From Dysidea avara (lineage: Eukaryota > Porifera > Demospongiae > Dictyoceratida > Dysideidae): a stretch of DNA of 64,000 nucleotides. Below, piece after piece: positions 33,136-42,400 of the stretch. The translations under genes and the position numbers were made by a program. Under the pieces are notes generated by a model. That model ran no database searches and was not told where the DNA came from. It saw nothing but the letters and a program-made list of their open reading frames with translations. Every line of letters begins with the position of its first letter. The first letter of the stretch is position 1. The stretch covers positions 25,090,765-25,154,764 of the forward strand of contig NC_089281.1 of the NCBI RefSeq assembly GCF_963678975.1, read 5' to 3'.

Positions 33136-34359
33136 AAGCATATGGTAATTGCTACATAATGACTATTTTAGAATACCATCATGGTCAAACAATGGGTTTC
33201 ATTAGCAGGCATTCTACAACTAGTACCAGTTAATCTACGCTTAGTACAGACCATATCATCAGCCATTCAGACACACCCTAACATTCAGGTTGCATTCAAT
33301 GCCCTGCTTGATGGCCTCAAGAAGTTTCATCAAGTTGATGACGGTGAAGCAATAGAAGGTGAACTGACATTACAGGAGCAAAGCCTAATCAGTCAAGTTG
33401 GAGTGCTGATTATGATGAATGCCATAGCAATGGAGAAATGGCAAATAGGTTTTCACATTCTCTCTCTATTACACAACCATGGTATTCACTACATAAGCAA
33501 TCAAGGAAAGTGGAGTCCTTGTGTCATCGCAATGGTGGCAGTAGAATGCTGTTTACATGTAGATACTCCATCTGATGCTATCAAAGTGATGCGTAGAGCA
33601 CAGTGGGTCTCAAGTAGTGTTCCTGCAGAGAAGGAGAAACGAGATTCTATTCTTGAGAAACTTGTTAGAGCTTGTTTAGCTAAGAAGGATGTAACCGGAG
33701 CACAGGAGACACTACAAGCACTAGGGAATACACCTAATAGTAGTGAACTACACCAACTAGTGTTGACAGCTGTAAAGGATGTTGGAAACTTGGAAGTGTT
33801 TAACAGACTGTCAAACAAAGACCAATCACCATCTAGTGAAGCCAACAAACCTACAGTGAACCTAGTAAGATTGTAACTTGTTTAATGGGTGTGTGCTGTT
33901 GGGAGGGGTTGTGAACACATAGTAGCATTTCTCTACGAATTTTAGAGTTATGCATTGAAGTGACGCATGTTTTGCATGATAGCTGGACCAGAGAGATCAA
34001 GTGAAGTCAAAGCGAGAAGTGAAAATGGAATTCCACCAGAATGTAGCCCACACATTTTGCCAGCACCTTAAACACTATCTTCATACTAAGAAGATAACTA
34101 GTCAGGTAAATTATATGGAATCATAATTCACGTTGTTTAATGTTTATTTTTCTGATTGCTTTTTTTTTTGTAGGAGGATTTTACCCACCTGGTTGTAGTT
34201 TTGTGCAAGACCTTTTGTGAGAAGGTAGAATCATTAAGTGATGGTCCCTGGCAAGTCACCCCAGAAATGGCCCAAGAAATACAGGAAAGAGTTGACAATA
34301 TGTTTTCACAATTTGCCATTTACTCAAAAGACTTGGATCCCGAACTCAATCTATTGTGA
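21362..34359 (+). CDS. TOPAZ1-like helical-repeat protein, main exon set
   Basis: Twelve exons joined in consistent phase: 21362-21587, 21744-21842, 21925-21972, 23039-23164, 25083-25380, 28242-28433, 28636-28698 (or from 28645), 28810-28992, 31131-31193, 33172-33864, 33983-34105, 34174-34359 with TGA. Donors and acceptors are GT/AG throughout. Together they encode about 765 residues. The protein reads as paired amphipathic helices, PPR/TPR-like, for example ETAWRFIKASPPVPTAVLET, TWNYVLMKCCTQQRSAKAME, QRWNLLLEKAREIG, VLIMMNAIAMEKWQIGFHIL and DAIKVMRRAQWV. There are no membrane segments. In vertebrates TOPAZ1 combines a CCCH finger with such a helical region and is needed for male meiosis; that identity is inferred from architecture and partial resemblance, not from a search. 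Introns of 2.7 kb, 1.9 kb and 2.0 kb hold transposons. The last two and a half exons exist again, damaged, at 54976-55850. Confidence 0.78.
22393..22683. mobile_element. Non-autonomous hAT-like element with 8-bp duplication CTTAGTAT
   Basis: 291 bp in an intron, starting CATAGGCGGTGGAG and ending CTCCACCACCCCTG. The 8-bp duplication CTTAGTAT is exact (22385-22392 and 22684-22691). The interior holds two copies of the TACTCTAATAGARCAGTCA motif and a poly-T stretch followed by GGTCTTCAACTTACAGC, which also occurs at 38580 and 52805. No coding content. Confidence 0.92.
23290..23860. repeat. Degenerate repeat with GGGCTGGGACAAATA start
   Basis: Intronic. GGGCTGGGACAAATATTGAA at the left and scattered CGAAGCTTC / GAAGCTTCG / GTTTGAAGC blocks resemble decayed hAT-type MITEs, but no right terminus or duplication could be placed. 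Confidence 0.4.
24154..24690. mobile_element. Non-autonomous hAT-like element with 8-bp duplication CTTACAGG
   Basis: 537 bp in an intron. Termini TAGTGTTGCACCAATA and TATTGGTGCAACACTA are inverted (one mismatch inward). The duplication CTTACAGG is exact (24146-24153 and 24691-24698). The subterminal part repeats CCGATAACCGATA / GATTATTGG. No transposase. Confidence 0.93.
25440..25960. mobile_element. Inverted-repeat element (AAAGCACCGCTACGC...) with palindromic core
   Basis: Outer arms AGTTAAAGCACCG (about 25777) and CGGTGCTTTAACTAGT (about 25928) enclose inner arms CAATATGAAAATAAAAGCA / TGCTTTTATTTTTTCCATATTG and a core CTAATATAGCACTCGG...CGTGCTATATTAG. The whole, about 25776-25943, can fold as a long hairpin. 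Intronic; no gene. Confidence 0.7.
26390..27365. mobile_element. Long hairpin element, copy 2, with nested insertion
   Basis: Termini ACAAGTACACAAAAAA and TTTTTTCGTGTACTTGT; arms carry AGAGTAGGGACCATAGCA, then AGTACTGAAACAAG, then TAAAACAATAAGAAGTGTTA, then CCCTACTGTGC on the left and their complements on the right, around a CTCAAGATACCATAACGGGA core. The left arm is split by the element at 26437-27115. The family's other copy is at 15905-16735. Confidence 0.85.
26437..27115. mobile_element. Long-TIR element nested in the hairpin, 7-8 bp duplication
   Basis: 679 bp with ends GGGTAGGTAAAAACAGTGGA / TCCACTGTTTTTACCTACCC. The inverted match resumes inward over long stretches (AAGTATAGAATACTGTGA..., AGGCGCTTATAATTTCTAAT, TGCAGTCAGC). 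CCATAGCA is found on both sides, as a 7-8 bp target duplication. The undisturbed sequence of the host is visible at about 15949-15962. Possibly hAT or a relative; no transposase. Confidence 0.85.
27380..28160 (+). repeat. Composite microsatellite-tailed repeat, near-complete copy
   Basis: Start ATTATGACTGGTGAACCCA; two tandem monomers of about 170 bp (27435 and 27600, each with ...AAAAGTGAAGTATCC... and ...AAAAGCACCTCTRCAATC); then the GGGAAGCCATCACATGCT...GTCCATGAAGAATGCATTGTACG block; CAGT units at about 27966-27996; A-rich stretch; TTTTGGGTGA tail. The 141-codon open frame at 27490-27915 runs through the monomers and is shared only as sequence drift, so no gene is called. Confidence 0.8.
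29175..30130. mobile_element. Inverted-terminal element ACCATATAGCGG...CTATACGGTA
   Basis: GTACCATATAGCGGTCTTTG on the left and CACTATACGGTATTAG on the right are imperfect complements, with inner AATTTAGCGAATAAG / AATTTACTAAATTAAATT similarity. It contains the smaller hAT element at 29324-29762. Intronic. Boundaries approximate. Confidence 0.5.
29324..29762. mobile_element. Non-autonomous hAT-like element with 8-bp duplication GCAACAAG
   Basis: 439 bp. Ends TAGGGACCCGC and GCGGGTCCCTA are exact complements; GCAACAAG flanks both sides (29316-29323 and 29763-29770). Near both ends the unit ACCTATTATGCTCA repeats several times. The middle (29528-29660) is a further hairpin whose arms hold two oppositely oriented copies of the TACTCTAATAGAACAGTCA motif. 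Confidence 0.93.
30588..30980. mobile_element. Harbinger-like MITE, TAA duplication, intact copy
   Basis: 393 bp. The termini GGCCACTCCAAATAAATT and its complement AATTTATTTGGAGTGGCC are followed inward by CTGTTTCCCGTCC/GGACGGGAAACAG. TAA is present on both sides (30585-30587 and 30981-30983). A left-truncated relative runs 37436-37749. No coding content. Confidence 0.88.
31545..32660 (+). repeat. Composite repeat copy, split, with poly-G and tRNA-like block inside
   Basis: The monomer start (AAAGTGAAGTGGCCATTATG...) at 31545-31625 and its continuation (ACAAGAAGCACCTCTGTAATC...GTAAGTCC) at 32385-32560 are separated by about 750 bp. That insert has a run of 27 G (31935-31961) and, at about 32100-32165 on the minus strand, a tRNA-like stretch with TGGTCCAGTGGTAAGCA and AGTTCAATTCC. 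Intronic. Confidence 0.6.
32985..33045 (+). repeat. Dispersed 3'-tail repeat (GCTGTAGGACCAGGTGTCC)
   Basis: AGGCTGTAGGACCAGGTGTC...CTTGTGCTGTAAAGCTTTAAT also occurs at 39895-39955 (+), 40215-40275 (-) and 56940-56985 (-). It always ends near a short A/T-rich tail, as a retroelement 3' end would. A (GT)n stretch follows at 33078-33136. Confidence 0.7.
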
Positions 34360-35559
34360 ATCAATAGTATGAGCTTACATACACATTTCACATACTCCCT
34401 CAAACAGGTGTGCATTAATTCTTTTATGTCTAATACCCTATATTTCTAATGTGTCTTACCCCATGATCCCTGTATTTATTTTAATGAATTATTTTAATAG
34501 TGAAGTATATTATTAAGCTGATATGTTGTATCAGAAATTTATTACTATTGTGCTAGTGCTATTATAGTGCATATTTATCAGCCTGCTGTACAGTTAACTT
34601 TGATGGTGAAAGTCAAAGCCCTGATAGCCATATATATATAATTATATAATATTAACCAAATTGATGTGATATGATTCATGATACATGAAAAGGTTTTGAA
34701 TTTAAGAGATGACAGGATGCTTGGCCCAATGGTGAGATATTAAGTCAGAAAGAAGTGTTCAATTTTAGCCGGGATACACACTGGCCTTTGTTCCATAGGA
34801 GAGTTTTATTGACAAATGATCTATTGGAGTAGTTGACTGTTCTATTAGAGTATTTAGATTTTTAGCAGAGTATTTCCTGTAGATTGATTGATTTATTATT
34901 GTCCTCTTGGTAATCGGCACAGTGGCGTAGCCAAGGGTGGGCATGGGCGGGCATTTGCCCAACCATCACAAACTTTTGCCCAACCATCACAAGTAGCTTA
35001 AGATTCACGCGAGGATTCACAGCAGCACACAAAACAACCCTACTTTAATACTGTAAAGCGTAAACGTGTACCTCATGTTGAACCATTGACTTCGAAGAAT
35101 GGATCGAGATAGATGGTGTATCACGTGATCCATTGTGTGGAAAATCCTTGGAAAGTCCCTATAATTACACTTCATGTAGACGCACGTGCCACGCTCCTTG
35201 GCGCGGTTTAAATTCGAAATTTAAAATGGAGTCGAAGCGTGGTACTGTACCTCTAAGTCACAGTTAGTGATAATCGTCAGTAGGATTAAGTGCGGATGGT
35301 GCTGACAACAAAAGATTTCGTTTCAGTGGACTTGTCCAGCGTATTTTTTGATAAGGAAAATACCATATAGCCTCACTTACTGCTGATGAAAGAAAATGGG
35401 AAAACGTACTCTTCTAGATAACAATAATGGCAGATGGAGCTGGAAATGGAGAAAAGGTCAAGTCCTTATAAAGTGTCACGTGCACAATTTGTACTGATTA
35501 ACCGAGTTGTGGTTTACATCAGATACATGCAAAATGTACATTGGCTGCTATAAGTCTGG

Positions 35560-36906
35560 GACGAAGCTTTCTTGGCATGCTGATATTTGTGATTATCTAT
35601 GGACTCATTGGGCTCTCGAGAATTTGCAGAGGGGTTTGTGGCCAAGAAGGTTTGTTCTTGGTCTAGTGAAGTGCTTGCTTTGGCTGAGATTGCTACAAAT
35701 CGTCCTCATGCGGCTTTTTGTGCTTTCACTCATGGGATGATAGGCCGGTGGGTATACATCATGAGGACCATCCCCAATGTTGGGCCCCTGTTTCAGCCTC
35801 TAGAGGATGCCATCCGTTTGAAGCTGATCCCTGCCCTCACTGGCCATGGTGCTTGTTCTGCCTTAGAGCGTGATGTGCTCTCTCTACCCTGCCGCCTAGG
35901 TGGCTTGGGTATTGTCAATCCTGTAGACATTGCTGATTCTCAGTTTACTGCATCTATCAAAATCACACACTCTCTGAGATCTTTGATTATTGCTCAGAAT
36001 CTACTAGCCCCTCTACCCGACGTTAGTTCTATCAAGGCTCAGATTCATCAGGATCGTCGCTCTACTTTGAGGGGAGGGCTTCTACGATCAAATCTAGTCT
36101 TTCGTCACAATCCCAAAGAGTTTTAGACCTGAACAGTGAACTGGGTGCTTCTGCCTGGCTGACAGCATTGCCTTTAGCAGAGCAGGGATTCCATCTGATG
36201 AAGCAAGAATTTTGGGATGCCTTGCATCTTAGATACGGCTGGAAGCTCCTGAACATACCCAGTCACTGTGTTTGTGGGGTCCCATTTTCTGCGGATCATG
36301 CTATGATTTACAGACATGGAGGCCTCACATTTGTTCGCCACAATGCTTTGCGAAACATCACTGCAGAGTGGCTTTCCAAGACATGTCATGATGTGGCCCT
36401 TGAGCCACCTTTACAGCCACTTACTGGGAGATCATTGCACCTAAGACTGCCAACCGTCAGGATGAGGCTAGGGCAGACATACATGCTAGGGGATTCTGGG
36501 GGCAGCGGCAAAGTGCCTTTTTGACGTAAGGGTGTTTCATCCTAATGCACCGAGCTACTGCAACACCAGTGTCCCCTCTTTGTATCGACGTCACGAGGCA
36601 CAGAAGAAACGTGAGTATGGTGACCGTGTCAGAGAGGTTGAGCAGGCCTCCTTCACTCCCCTTGTGTTTGCGACCACTGGAGGTATGGGAAGGGAGGCAA
36701 TAGTTTTCTACCGTCGTTTGGCTGACCATCTATCTCGCCGTGGCTCTACTAGTTACAGTCAGACTCTGGCTTTTATCCGATGCACATTGTCTTTTTCTCT
36801 ACTTCGGTCAGCTACAATGTGCATACGTGGAAGTAGGTCCATCTCGAATCGCCTCTCTGATGCCTCTCCTGAGATGGGCCGCATTGATGAGCACAGGGAC
36901 TTTTAA
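35560..36906 (+). pseudogene. Non-LTR-type retroelement 3' end, broken
   Basis: Three frames give one continuous protein. 35599-36126: CSALERDVLSLPCRLGGLGI, then NPVDIADSQFTAS. 36128-36524: ASAWLTALPLAEQGFHL, DALHLRYGW, CVCGVPFSADHAM, GGLTFVRHNALRN. 36527-36906: DVRVFHPNAPSY, YRRHEAQKKREYGDRVREVE, SFTPLVFATTGGMGREA, SFSLLRSATMCIRGSRS. This is the C-terminal part seen in many cnidarian and sponge retroelement proteins, after the reverse transcriptase. The CxC...H...RHN cluster followed by DVRVF suggests a zinc-binding, restriction-like endonuclease region; that function is inferred. A TAG at 36124-36126 and a frameshift near 36520 inactivate it. No reverse transcriptase domain is present upstream. 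Confidence 0.8.
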
Positions 36907-36989
36907 GCTTTTAGCAATCTGGTCCTTTTTATTCAGTTGTCCAGCACGTGCTTTCTTTGTGCTGGGGTGGTAGGCAAGGGCAGTCCATC

Positions 36990-37435
36990 CAGCCCGGGGA
37001 TCTATGGACTCATTATAGTTCATAAATTAGCGCCCCCCGGCCTTCATTTGGGGCTAGGTGGCGTTTACTTGAAAAGCATTGCATATCGCTGTGGTGGTTG
37101 GTCTGTAAGCTATACTGCCAGTTGATTGTAGTAAATATGTGATGAACTATTTACGTTCGTTGTAGGTTCAGTAGTTTGATGTCACGTGATGCTCAGCTAC
37201 GACGATCGTCAGCGGATGCATACCCTACAAGTAATAGAATAGCATAGCTATAGCTAGTAAAATGTTTGCATGCAAGTAACATTTGTTTACACTATAGCAT
37301 AGGTAGCTGTAGGCCTTGTGTGCATACACTTTTCATATTTTTCTTTGATAAAGTCTCACATGAAAGTGAGCGTGTTTCTTGTGTGTATAGTTAAGTTGAT
37401 GTTATGCCCAACCATCAAATATTGGCTGGCTACGC
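36990..37435. other. Non-coding stretch after the retroelement remnant
   Basis: No gene supported. Ends in the presumed right terminus of the element starting at 34921. Confidence 0.35.
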
Positions 37436-37749
37436 CCCTGATTTCATTATACGATCGGCAGCTTTTCAAGCCATTATTTTCCTGGCACAACCATAAAAGC
37501 TGCATACGAAAAGCATGTTTAAGCTTGTTCCTTCCTTTTTAAGTTGCAAAAATAGCACAAATGTGAAGTTTGTGCCGGCTTGATAGCGATGCTGACACGT
37601 GAGTTGACACTTTCAAAACTTTTACTGAGTCTGTCAGTATGCAAGAATAACCGTAAAATAATGAAAGAATACGGAATAATGGAACATTTAGAGCTGACAG
37701 TAACTAGATGCGGGCGGTGTACGGGAAACAGAATTTATTTGGAGTGGCC
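37436..37749. mobile_element. Harbinger-like MITE, left-truncated copy
   Basis: Matches 30665-30980 over its whole length (ATTTCATTATA...GCCATTATTT, CTGGCACAAC, ATGCAAGAATAACCG, CGGGAAACAG, AATTTATTTGGAGTGGCC). The left terminus is missing, replaced by the boundary at 37438. The right end is followed by T, the palindrome at 37751-37834 and a second GAGTGGCCTAA. Confidence 0.85.
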
Positions 37750-37750
37750 T

Positions 37751-37834
37751 TAGTCTCGTGCCCAGCCGGGCTCGCGCTAATGCGCAAACACCGGTGTTTG
37801 CGCATTAGCGCGAGCCCGGCTGGGCACGAGACTA
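37751..37834. mobile_element. Perfect 84-bp palindrome with 9-bp duplication
   Basis: TAGTCTCGTGCCCAGCCGGG begins the left arm and its exact complement ends the right; the two 42-bp arms meet at CACC|GGTG without a spacer or mismatch. GAGTGGCCT flanks both sides (37742-37750, 37835-37843). The duplication includes the end of the MITE before it, so the palindrome was inserted after the MITE. A 9-bp duplication is the habit of Mutator-like transposons. A diverged arm occurs at about 52597-52640. Confidence 0.93.
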
Positions 37835-37859
37835 GAGTGGCCTAAGCACGAGTTGTCAT

Positions 37860-38380
37860 TTTGTGCCAGGGTTCTATTGGGGAATATACGGAGAATTTTT
37901 TATTTAAAAATCTAGGATACTGGAATGTGTTGTCTTGCAACCATACCTGTTGCTTAGAGCTTCCCGGCCATCTTGTGTTCGTGACGTCATTGTAGATAAG
38001 GTAATTGGCGACGTCATGCACGGTTTACCATATAAAAGGGGTGTGTCGTGGAGTGTGGTCGAATGTTATGAAGGAGATGCGTCCGTGTAGTTCCGGACAA
38101 TATTACGTCAGTATCTTCAGCCGCGACGATTGCAGCCGAAACAGCCGAGGTGCATGGCGTGTTGCTATGTGTTAAGAAAATACCATCACAGTTTCTAGCG
38201 GGGCATCGTCGACAATTATATCGGTCAAATTAGCTACTAAAAGAAAGTCGGATCCAGAAAGTCTTTGTCTCGCTCAAACTGAGCAGAGAAGCAAACTGCC
38301 TGGTTCCCTGAAATTAAGCCGGTTTACTATACTTGTGCCATGTTTTCGTTACTACTATCGCAACTATAGCTACTCAGTGG
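37860..38380. other. Intergenic, nothing recognised
   Basis: Relatively GC-rich for this window, and 38030-38300 contains several CG dinucleotides, as a promoter might. No open frame or family match was found, so this is only a possibility. Confidence 0.3.
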
Positions 38381-38385
38381 CGGAT

Positions 38386-38974
38386 ACAGGGGGGTTGCAA
38401 TGGCTTCAGCTGAAACCCCCTCTGAGAATAGCGCGCGCCCCAGATTTATTAACGACTCGTCGTGTGGGTGATAAAACCACCACGAGTTATACGTAGTGTG
38501 TTATAGTAGGACTTTCTACTGGCGAAACTTTCACTTTTTCCTTTGAAATGGCGTTGAAGAGCAGGTTGTGACCTTTTTTTTTTTTTTTTTTGGTCTTCGG
38601 CTTAGGGGGCATCTCCAAACCGATTTTGGTACTAATGACGTTAAGGGGGGAGGGGGGACGTTTATTTATTATTTTATTTATCTATACTGTACAACTTCAG
38701 AAATGAAGAAAAATGTACAGACAAATCACAAAAAATAATTCAATACAATAAGTAAATTATAATTTAAATAATGTTTTGTGCTTCTATTGCCAATGCATTG
38801 TTTTCATAGTGTGACACTAAGGGAGGGGGGGGGGGGGGGGGGGGGGTGGTCTGAAGTTAGCGTCATTTTGACGTTAAGCGTACCAAAATCAGTTTGGAGA
38901 TGCCCCCTTACAGCTAGGCTGAAGTTGAGTGGAATCTGAAACCCCCTCTGAAAATTTCTAGATCCGCCACTGAT
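38386..38974. mobile_element. CAGTGGCGGAT...-ended element carrying a nested MITE
   Basis: Left end CAGTGGCGGATACAGGGGGG, right end AGATCCGCCACTG; CTGAAACCCCCTCTGA occurs just inside both ends. The interior has the poly-T/GGTCTTC block shared with 22600 and 52810. No 8-bp duplication found. The MITE at 38605-38907 lies within it. Confidence 0.75.
38605..38907. mobile_element. Harbinger-like MITE with TTA duplication, copy 2
   Basis: 303 bp, same termini and organisation as 2377-2680, TTA on both sides (38602-38604, 38908-38910). The uninterrupted target is visible elsewhere in the window: GGTCTTC..CTTACAGCT at 22625-22645 and 52820-52840 contains a single TTA exactly where this copy is inserted. 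A run of 22 G lies inside (38825-38846). Confidence 0.93.
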
Positions 38975-39409
38975 ACTGATATGATAACAGTAAGCTATAG
39001 CTATGCCGGCTTGGTTCTCAATCTACCAATCCTATTTGGACCACAACATAGATATATCATACACGTTGCAAGGACAGCTTTGTGCTAATCTACAAACTTG
39101 TCATCTCTCCACCAAAAACATTTTTCCAATTCATCTCTCTACCTATGCTATAGATATAAATTCATCATAATTACAAGTAGCTAACACGTGTGGCATCAGT
39201 GAGAGAATTCCACCAAGAAGTGCTATACATTCTCTCTCTGATACCATTATTATATGTGTAACATCAAATGATGGTTGTTTAGTGGTTGTGTTTATTGTTG
39301 TGCGTGTGCTCTGGTAGGGAAGAGCGACTTTGCCAACTACCGAGAGATTAAACACAACAATTGATATTGAATCAATCAACCTAAGGACAACAAGCCTGTT
39401 TTAGAAGGG

Positions 39410-42400
39410 ATGAAAATGATCGAGACAAAGTTAAACAAATTTTCTGGCAGGCAGTGGGGCCCATTTTCATCATTTGGGATCAGCGGGCTGGCAGCATTAT
39501 CGTCACATTTCATCCATCATCCGTTGTACACGCTAAAGAGCCATATGATGATGCACGGAGCAAAATTCCAGTTTCGTATCTTTATGAAGAACACAGTTCA
39601 TAGCCCGGTGCAATTTCTCTACAGTGGTGAGTTATGATGTAAAGCCAGTCCATAGATGTTTATGTGTACCATTGGACGTGTCAATTAAATGTTATTGGCA
39701 CTGATGAACATGCTGGGTTGGGTGAGCCAATGGCGAGGTAATTGTAATTTTTCAACACAGAATCCACTCAGTGAAACACTGATTTTCAGTGGAGCCCTGC
39801 ATACAAGTAACAAACACATTTGCTGCCTAGGTCCAGTCATGGATTTTTTCTCCTTTCTCCACCTTTTCAAACACACTTTCTGTAGTAACTTTAAACAGGC
39901 TGTAGGACCAGGTGTCCTACAGGCCTTCAGCACTTGTGCTGTAAAGCCTTAATACAAAAAATAATAAGGTTAACTATATACACACACACATACAATAATT
40001 ATTGTGACTAGATATTACATTATTGGAAGATATTGTATGGGCCTGACCCATTAACCACATAAATAAAAAAATCACATGAATGATGCTATGTCAATTTTTT
40101 CTGATCCTTGGTCTTGCTGATGCAGCAAATATGCATTGCAAAATTTACATTGGGTAGATCATATGGTTTCCTGCCACACCCCAAATTGATATTAATTTTA
40201 TTTATTTTTATTTATTAAGGCTTTACAGCACAAATCCTGAAGGTCTGTAGGATATCTGGTCTGTTATATAAGTGTGTTTGAAATGTAAAACTAGGTCGAA
40301 CAAACCCTGACATCTTGTGTCTAAACTGAATGGACATTAAATAGTCAATGGCTAAGTGCTCAATAACATACTCATTAGTGACATAATCCTTATTTCTAAT
40401 GTACTGTGTCATTTTATGGTGACCTTGACAATGATATTATTAGCCATGGTAACAATGCTACATGAGCTAGGCTAGTTAGTATGATTGAAAGTATATGCAC
40501 TCTGGTATAGCCACTAGTGAATTCCAACTTTTGTCAACAATGGGTTCAAAGTTTACATCTGAAAAAAGAAATACTTCTAAAGTTTCAACCTTTGGTTTGT
40601 GAAATAAATAAGGCGTAGCTCTATATGGTAAAGGGAATATGTATAATTTAATAATAATAAGTTATATTTTGTATAATGTCACTTAATTGTGCGATGCATA
40701 TCAGAATATCATGATGCTCTGCGATAGTGATACCATGCTCACGTATTTTGACTGCACAATCACAGAAATGTGAAGGTCTGATTTTGCATAATTTAACAGT
40801 GTAGATTATTTGTTTACCAGTTTCCTACACTCTTTAAGCTTGTCATATAATAGTGCAGTGGAGTAATAGCTGGTACTATACAATGAAAAATTATCAGCCA
40901 CCCATGCATGCATTTAATTAAATCAAGAGTCCATAATAAACCTAATATGGAAGATTTTTGTACAGTAACATTGTAGCTGGATTTCTAAATAGTATAGTGA
41001 CACAGCCAGACTTTTTGCCATATGGGCGGGAAAGCCATTCAGTCATGCAACACACATGGACCCCTATAACATTTTAAAATGTGTTATGCATCACTACGTA
41101 TATACTTTACCTGCACTACTATATGCAAGATGACTAATACAACCTTACTCGATGTGAAAACTATAACCAGCTATTGGTTTTCTTAATCCATACATACAAT
41201 AAATCTGCATGCACGCATGAGTCTTAATACCTGACCAGGAAGAAACTTACATGAGGCACTCAGCTATAGTGTGATGACTGCACTGGCCATTCAAGTTGTT
41301 AGCCTACAAAGAAAAGAGAAAACAACTGCTGACTGACAAGAGTGTCAGAGTAGGTGCGATCAGTGAGGTGGCCAGACTACATTTCTCTTGTCATTGAGTA
41401 TGGAAAAAAGAGTCTGGTCCAATTCGAATCCCACAATCATTTACAAGGTTACGTCACAAGCACGCAGTATTAATGACCCCGTACACTTAAATTACATTGT
41501 GATAAAGGAACAAAATCAAAGACTGAGAATCACTAAAACATTTATAACACATTCAATTGTTGGTAGATTCCAAAGCAGGATTGGATTGAAAATACGCGCT
41601 TGTGTCTGTCACAGATGCAAGCAGCTACTATTTGAAAATGCATCACCTTTCTTTGGTTAACACTACCCAATTATCCAGGTAGTGTCAATATGAGTGTGGG
41701 ATTCGAACCAGACCAGATCCTTTTTCTCCCTACCCAATGACAGATAGAAAAAAAAAGTGGTCTAGCCACATAAGACTAACTAGTGAGGCTAGAGCCTCAC
41801 CACTGTTTGAAAAAAAACTTATCAAAGTTGATGAAGCCAAAGCTAAAAGTAGTGAACATGCAATGCACTTAGCATTCATTTAATGGCAACAATCGATAGA
41901 AACAACACTTATCAAACCTGTCTTTCACACAGAACAACTTCATGTCCACTTTGTCCTGTATTAAGTGTCTCTAAAATTATTATCATTATATTTAGCTTTA
42001 TAGTTTTGTTCTCTTTGTGTATAGCTACTTTGGAAACAGTCCTTACAGATCTCTTAATTAATAAACTCAAATAGTAAGATTAAACAAGGTGCTTTTTGGT
42101 CAATGTCCATAACATTCAACATTGTCAATTTGTCATGCAGGTCAGTATCCATGGGTGCTTATGTCTCAAATAATTCTAAGCTGCTTCACACAATGATACA
42201 CAAAACTTAATCCAATTGTAAACAGTCCACCCCACTACTGTATGTCCTTCACTACTTGCCGCATCAATGCTGCATGTTAGCTGTACAGTCTTACAAGGTT
42301 TTTTTTCTGGCATCAGGCACTACAGTGGTGGAACAACTCACCTTCCCACTTTAATATCCACATTAGTAAAAACAAACTAGTGAAGGTCACTGCTATAATT

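Larger units (their letters stand above)
34921..37438. mobile_element. Possible hAT-type element (CAGTGGCGTAGCC...GGCTACGCCCCTG)
   Basis: CAGTGGCGTAGCCAAGG at 34922 and TTGGCTGGCTACGCCCCTG at 37420 are inverted termini, and both sides repeat GCCCAACCATCA just inside. No target duplication was found, so the two ends may have been joined by rearrangement. The interval carries the retroelement remnant 35560-36906, presumably a later insertion. The part 34990-35560 has no recognised gene. Confidence 0.55.

Noticed and set aside
34921-37438. A complete autonomous hAT transposon
   Set aside because: The ends look right but no transposase and no 8-bp duplication were found, and the coding part inside belongs to a retroelement.
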